From Fen-1273 sp963748405 (GTDB lineage: Bacteria > Bacteroidota > Ignavibacteria > UBA10030 > UBA6906), in assembly GCA_963748405.1 (NCBI GenBank), contig CAVVIT010000006.1, positions 62,001 through 126,000 on the forward strand: a DNA stretch of 64,000 bases, given 5' to 3'. Shown here piece by piece: positions 59,992 through 64,000 of this stretch. Below the pieces are notes generated by a model. It did not search any database, was not told where the DNA came from, and saw nothing but the letters and a program-made list of their open reading frames with translations. The position numbers were made by a program, and so were the translations under genes. The number at the start of each line of letters is the position of its first letter. Positions within the stretch are counted from its first letter, which is position 1.

Positions 59992-60485
59992 ACACGTACC
60001 ACGTTACAGTGAACGGGAAGGAGGTGACCGTTCACACGGGACCCGACGGCGTCGTCTCGATCGAAGGATCGTCCGGGGCGCTTGAAGTGAAGCGTCTCTC
60101 GGCCTCGGAATTCTCCGTGATGATCGCTTCCGCCCAGGTACGGGTCGTCGCGCTCCCCGGAGAGGGAGGGTTCGACTGCATTGCCGGTGATTTTCGCGGG
60201 AGCATCAGCGTTGAATCTGACCGTGATCGGCTCCTCCGGCGCTATTCCAGGAGCACGGCCGGTACGGCGGCACGGCTTGAGGTCCATGCGCCCATGCCCG
60301 CCATGGTGGTCAGGATCGACGTGAGCCCGGGAGACGAGGTGAGCAAAGGACAACCGCTCATCGTTCTCGAGGCGATGAAGATGGAAAATGAGATTGTTTC
60401 ACCGGCATCCGGCCGCGTGAAAACTGTTTATGCGGTGAAGGGTAAACCCGTTGAAAAAGGAGAGTTACTATTACTTTTCGAATGA
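59988..60485 (+). CDS. Biotin carboxyl carrier protein
   Basis: A 165-residue protein. The N-terminal half is a small beta-rich domain like that of propionyl/methylcrotonyl-CoA carboxylase-type carriers. The C-terminal biotinyl domain (about 95-165) has the biotinylation motif EAMKMEN with Lys131 and the PMPAMVVRIDVSPGDEVSKGQPL turn. It accepts CO2 from the adjacent biotin carboxylase. ATGA overlap with accC at the start and with the fadL-like gene at the end shows tight coupling. Confidence 0.92.
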   Translation: MNTYHVTVNGKEVTVHTGPDGVVSIEGSSGALEVKRLSASEFSVMIASAQVRVVALPGEGGFDCIAGDFRGSISVESDRDRLLRRYSRSTAGTAARLEVHAPMPAMVVRIDVSPGDEVSKGQPLIVLEAMKMENEIVSPASGRVKTVYAVKGKPVEKGELLLLFE

Positions 60486-61774
60486 GAAATCACGCAAAGA
60501 ATGAGATGTCGCGTCTTCTCCTGATATCCCTTCTGTTCGTCGCTTCGCTCCAGGCATCCCGGGGTGGCGGGTTTCAGGCGGCGGATCAGTCTGCCAGGAC
60601 GATGGGGATCGGCGGGACGATGGGAGCACTTACGGGTGACCCGACGGTGCTGCAATCGAACCCCGCGGTCCTTTCGTACATGGAAGGTCCGGTCTTTTCG
60701 TTCGGCGCGACCGTGAAAGTTCCTGATCAGAGGTTCTACGGCGTTTCACCGTCGGTGACGGAGACGAAGATGCAGGCGCAGGTGCTCTTTCCTCCGAGCA
60801 TATGCCTCACGTATACGACGCCGGGAGGGTTCGGCGCAGGGATCGACGTTTCGGTTCCCTACCAGATGCAGACGGAATGGGACCCGGACTGGGTCGGAAG
60901 CCGCCTCGTCGTGAAATCAGACCTCCGCGTCGCCATGATAACCCCGGCGGTAAGCATGAAGTTTTCGGATCAATTCTCTGCCGGGCTTGGACTTAACCTC
61001 GCCCTCCCGAGGATTCTGTATGAACAGAGATTTCCCGTTTCCGTCCCCGGAGTCTCCGCGGCCCAGCCGGACGGCGACGTCACGTATGACGGGAGCGGCA
61101 ATGTGTGCTACGGGCTGCTGGCAGGGATACTCTACCGCCCTGATGATTTTATTTCGCTGGGAGCATCGTACAGAAGCCACATAAACCTCGGCATCGACGA
61201 CGGGCGTGTCCGGTATCGGAGCGTGCCCGACCAGATCGCGGCCCAGTACCCGGAGGGGAAGTTCTCCACGAAGCTCGTCCTCCCCAACCAGTTCCTCTTC
61301 GCAGGAACACTCCACCCGGTCTGGTGGCTCAGCATCGCTGCCGACGTCGAGTACTCCCTGTGGTCTGAGTTTAACTCGGTGACGATAAAGTACCTGGACC
61401 CTGAGCTTCCGGATGCCGTCATGAACCTTGGCTGGAAGGATGTCCTGAATACCAGGTTCGGGATCGAGGCGGCATTTGCGGATTTCTCAATCCGCGCGGG
61501 GATTCGCTTTGAGAACAGCCCCGTGCCCGATCAGTCTCTCAGCCCGGGAGTTCCGGATGCGAGCGGCACCGGCTATTCAGTGGGGTTTGGATACAGGGCG
61601 GGGGAAGGACTCGTCCTCGACTTCGCGTACTCTCTCCTCCGGTTCAACGACAGGCACGTGTCGAACTCCGCGATCGCACTCGGTCCGTACGCGGGAGGGT
61701 TCAATGGAATCTACTCTTCACAGACCGCTGCAATCGCCATTAATGTTGTGTATTCCTGGGATCTGACGAAATGA
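60482..61774 (+). CDS. FadL/OmpP1/TodX-family outer-membrane transport protein
   Basis: A 430-residue outer-membrane barrel that in the family lets long-chain fatty acids or other hydrophobic molecules in. The signal peptide lies about residues 9-30 (LLLISLLFVASLQA). The plug-like N-terminal SARTMGIGGTMGALTGDPTVLQSNPAVLSYMEG is diagnostic (cf. GAG...DPsaiyyNPA in FadL), followed by many amphipathic strands to the end. It starts at ATGA overlap 60482, although the ATG at 60506 could also serve. Coupling to biotin carboxylase genes is consistent with fatty acid or acyl-CoA metabolism but is not proof. Confidence 0.88.
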   Translation: MRNHAKNEMSRLLLISLLFVASLQASRGGGFQAADQSARTMGIGGTMGALTGDPTVLQSNPAVLSYMEGPVFSFGATVKVPDQRFYGVSPSVTETKMQAQVLFPPSICLTYTTPGGFGAGIDVSVPYQMQTEWDPDWVGSRLVVKSDLRVAMITPAVSMKFSDQFSAGLGLNLALPRILYEQRFPVSVPGVSAAQPDGDVTYDGSGNVCYGLLAGILYRPDDFISLGASYRSHINLGIDDGRVRYRSVPDQIAAQYPEGKFSTKLVLPNQFLFAGTLHPVWWLSIAADVEYSLWSEFNSVTIKYLDPELPDAVMNLGWKDVLNTRFGIEAAFADFSIRAGIRFENSPVPDQSLSPGVPDASGTGYSVGFGYRAGEGLVLDFAYSLLRFNDRHVSNSAIALGPYAGGFNGIYSSQTAAIAINVVYSWDLTK

Positions 61775-64000
61775 CATCAGCAAAAGAAGTTAAGGAACCT
61801 GAAGTAACGCTGGATCTTGCACTGACTCACGGGCTGACCGAAGAAGAATTCCGGCGAATCACCGGGATACTCGGCAGGGAGCCCACGTATACCGAGCTGG
61901 GGATATTCAGCGTCATGTGGAGCGAGCACTGCAGCTACAAGAATTCCATCGCGGTCCTGAAAACGCTCCCGCGGGAAGGGGGGAAGCTCCTCGTCGGCGC
62001 AGGGGAGGAGAACGCCGGGCTTGTGGATATCGGTGAAGGGCTGGCCGTGGCATTCAAGATCGAAAGCCACAACCATCCTTCCGCGGTGGAGCCCTACCAG
62101 GGGGCCGCGACGGGGGTCGGGGGGATCATGAGGGATATATTCACGATGGGAGCACGCCCCATTGCGGGGCTGAACTCCCTCAGGTTCGGCGATCTCGAGA
62201 GCGCAAGGACACGCGGCCTCTTCCGGGGTATCGTCAAAGGCATCGGCGACTACGGCAACAGCTTCGGTGTCCCGACGGTTGCGGGAGAAGTGTATTTCGA
62301 TCCCTGCTACCAGGACAACCCGCTTGTCAACGCGATGTCCGTCGGCGTCGTCAGGCAGGGGGAATGGGCAAGCGCCGTGGCAAGCGGGGTGGGGAACCCG
62401 GTCATGATCGTGGGGTCTTCCACGGGGAGAGACGGGATACACGGCGCTACGTTTGCCTCTGAAGAGATATCGGAAGCCTCCGAGGCTAAACGCCCGTCAG
62501 TACAGGTGGGTGACCCCTTCACGGAGAAGCTGCTTCTCGAGGCTTCACTGGAGGCGATACGATCGGGGGACGTGGTCGGCATACAGGACATGGGGGCGGC
62601 CGGGATCACGTGCTCGACGTCGGAAATGAGCGCAAAGGGGAAGAGCGGCATGAGGATCGACCTGGACCGCGTCCCCGCGCGTGAGACGGGGATGACCGCC
62701 TACGAGATCATGCTCTCCGAATCGCAGGAGCGCATGCTCGTCGTCGTACGGCGCGGAAGAGAGGCCGCAGTGAAGGAGATATTCAGCAAATGGGACCTTC
62801 ACGCCGAAATCATCGGAGAGGTCACTGCCTCGGGACGTCTGGAGGTATCCTACCGGGGAAGGATTGTCGCCGACATCCCGGCGGACACGCTGGTCCTGGG
62901 TGGCGGTGCTCCCGTCTACATACGGGAGGCGAAAAAGCCCCTCTACCTGGAAACGACCGGATCGTTCGTCGCCGAGGATCTCCCGGCTGCCGGACCCCTG
63001 GGCCCCGTGCTCATGCGGCTTGTTTCGTCGCCGAACATCGCAAGCAAGCGCTGGGTATACGAACAGTACGACAGCATGGTGAGGACGAATAACGTCGTAC
63101 TTGCTGAAGGTGATGCCGCCGTAGTCCTTTTAAAAGAAACAGGTAAGGCCCTGTCCCTGAAGACGGACTGCAACGGGAGATACGTCTACCTGAATCCCCG
63201 CCGGGGAGGAATGATCGCCGTGGCGGAGTCGGCCAGGAACGTGGCGTGCACGGGGGCGACGCCCCTGGCGATCACGAACTGCCTGAACTTTGGCAACCCG
63301 TACAAGCCGGAGGTGTACTGGCAGTTCAAGGAGGCGGTTGCGGGGATCGGCGAGGCGTGCAGGTTCTTCAACACGCCTGTCACCGGGGGCAACGTAAGCT
63401 TTTATAACGAAAGCCCTAACGCCTCTGTATATCCCACGCCGGTTATAGGCATGCTGGGACTCATCGATGACGCCTCGCTGGCCGTGACGTCGGCGTTCAG
63501 GAACGAAGGCGACGTCATCATACTCCTCGGCCGCACGCGCGGGCACATCGGCGGAAGCGAGTTCCTCTCAGTGGTGCACGGGATCGTCTCGGGCGATGCT
63601 CCCGATCTGGACCTTGAGACGGAGAAACGTCTTCACACGTTCCTCGTTGAAGCAGCCCGCCTCAGGCTTCTAGCGAGCGCGCACGATTGCTCAGAAGGAG
63701 GAATTGCCGTTGCTCTGGCCGAATCCTGCATAGGAACAGGTACGGCACCGGTCGGAGCGGAGACCGATGTCGTCGGAGAAGGGATCAGAAGCGATTTCCT
63801 GCTTTTCGGAGAGGACCAATCGCGGGCGATCATATCGGCGGCGGCGGCGAACGGCCACGCGCTGATCGAGATGGCCCGGAAGCAGAACGTCCCGGCGCAG
63901 GTCATAGGGCGCGTCGGAGGCAGCCGCCTGGTGATCGGGAAGGAGATTGATGTCGCGGTGAACGATCTTCTGAAATCATACACGCACGCCATCGGAGACA
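61771..64000 (+). CDS. purL: Phosphoribosylformylglycinamidine synthase, PurL (3' partial)
   Basis: Makes FGAM from FGAR with glutamine-derived ammonia in purine biosynthesis. The frame is open to the window end (743 codons), so the C-terminus is cut or nearly complete. Small-type PurL motifs are clear: FSVMWSEHCSYKNS, VAFKIESHNHPSAVEPYQGAATGVGGI, DMGAAGITCSTSEM, TNCLNFGNPYKPEVYWQF, TPVTGGNVSFYNES and HDCSEGGIAVALAES. It is the small PurL type that needs PurQ and PurS; neither is in the window. ATG 61771 overlaps the fadL-like stop by 4 nt. Confidence 0.96.
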   Translation, partial: MTSAKEVKEPEVTLDLALTHGLTEEEFRRITGILGREPTYTELGIFSVMWSEHCSYKNSIAVLKTLPREGGKLLVGAGEENAGLVDIGEGLAVAFKIESHNHPSAVEPYQGAATGVGGIMRDIFTMGARPIAGLNSLRFGDLESARTRGLFRGIVKGIGDYGNSFGVPTVAGEVYFDPCYQDNPLVNAMSVGVVRQGEWASAVASGVGNPVMIVGSSTGRDGIHGATFASEEISEASEAKRPSVQVGDPFTEKLLLEASLEAIRSGDVVGIQDMGAAGITCSTSEMSAKGKSGMRIDLDRVPARETGMTAYEIMLSESQERMLVVVRRGREAAVKEIFSKWDLHAEIIGEVTASGRLEVSYRGRIVADIPADTLVLGGGAPVYIREAKKPLYLETTGSFVAEDLPAAGPLGPVLMRLVSSPNIASKRWVYEQYDSMVRTNNVVLAEGDAAVVLLKETGKALSLKTDCNGRYVYLNPRRGGMIAVAESARNVACTGATPLAITNCLNFGNPYKPEVYWQFKEAVAGIGEACRFFNTPVTGGNVSFYNESPNASVYPTPVIGMLGLIDDASLAVTSAFRNEGDVIILLGRTRGHIGGSEFLSVVHGIVSGDAPDLDLETEKRLHTFLVEAARLRLLASAHDCSEGGIAVALAESCIGTGTAPVGAETDVVGEGIRSDFLLFGEDQSRAIISAAAANGHALIEMARKQNVPAQVIGRVGGSRLVIGKEIDVAVNDLLKSYTHAIGD

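Noticed and set aside
1..64000. CRISPR array, tRNA/rRNA genes, prophage, insertion sequence or toxin-antitoxin pair
   Set aside because: No regularly spaced repeats, cloverleaf-like sequence, transposase, integrase or paired small toxin-like genes were found on reading both strands.

Overview
The window is GC-rich (roughly 60%) bacterial chromosome with about 60 tightly packed protein genes. I found no rRNA, tRNA, CRISPR array, phage or insertion sequence. Gene content points to a Gram-negative FCB-group bacterium: a BshC-type bacillithiol enzyme, a DUF3078 outer-membrane protein, a FadL/OmpP1 porin and secreted glycoside hydrolases. Promoters look like TTG(A/C)NN-N16/17-TANNNT and many genes have Shine-Dalgarno sites. 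That does not fit classical Bacteroidetes (TTTG/TANNTTTG promoters, few SD sites). It fits the Ignavibacteria/Chlorobi/Kryptonia side of the group better. The placement is inference, not a phylogenetic result.

Layout. 1-13000 is rich in secreted sugar enzymes: a 5'-cut 5'-nucleotidase/GH3/PA14 fusion, a GH20 hexosaminidase and a GH29 fucosidase. Between them lie asparagine synthetase A, a ferritin-like/VIT1 iron exporter and a TPR lipoprotein-like protein. 13000-25200 holds envelope genes (DUF3078, MscL), an acyl-CoA synthetase, a second UshA-like 5'-nucleotidase, an unidentified P-loop protein, an OPA-type transporter, aspartokinase, an orphan radical SAM enzyme and bshC.

25350-37830 is one long aerobic respiration locus on the + strand. 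It encodes a Rieske protein, a split cytochrome b (b6/subunit IV), a membrane-anchored cytochrome c with eight CxxCH motifs in place of cytochrome c1, and a secreted cupredoxin. These are followed by cytochrome oxidase subunits I, III and IV, two tiny unknown membrane proteins, subunit II with an inserted domain, heme A synthase, heme O synthase and a DUF420 protein. Together they make a quinol-to-oxygen chain with its own heme maturation.

37890-41100 (- strand) carries purine nucleoside phosphorylase, thymidine kinase, a membrane metallophosphoesterase and the decayed C-terminal half of a GT9 heptosyltransferase. 41111-50681 (+) carries PASTA protein-rpe, Lrp-glnA, enoyl-CoA hydratase-apt-tryptophanase, and a run of small proteins (Yip1, zincin, ABM-like, hemerythrin, DUF971, flavin reductase). 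50749-54205 (-) is a peroxiredoxin/PD40/M28-PDZ peptidase operon. 54271-64000 (+) has an SDR gene, then the stop/start-overlapping chain yqeY-cvpA-mutS2-biotin carboxylase-BCCP-fadL-purL, with purL running off the window.

The most notable items are the respiratory locus with its octaheme cytochrome and modified CoxB, a 14-bp perfect palindrome sitting between the -35 and -10 of the radical SAM gene, two homopolymer-linked frameshifts (cytochrome c tail and yqeY), apparently leaderless promoters, and the GT9 remnant. I did not find a clear, wholly new multi-gene defence or mobile system.
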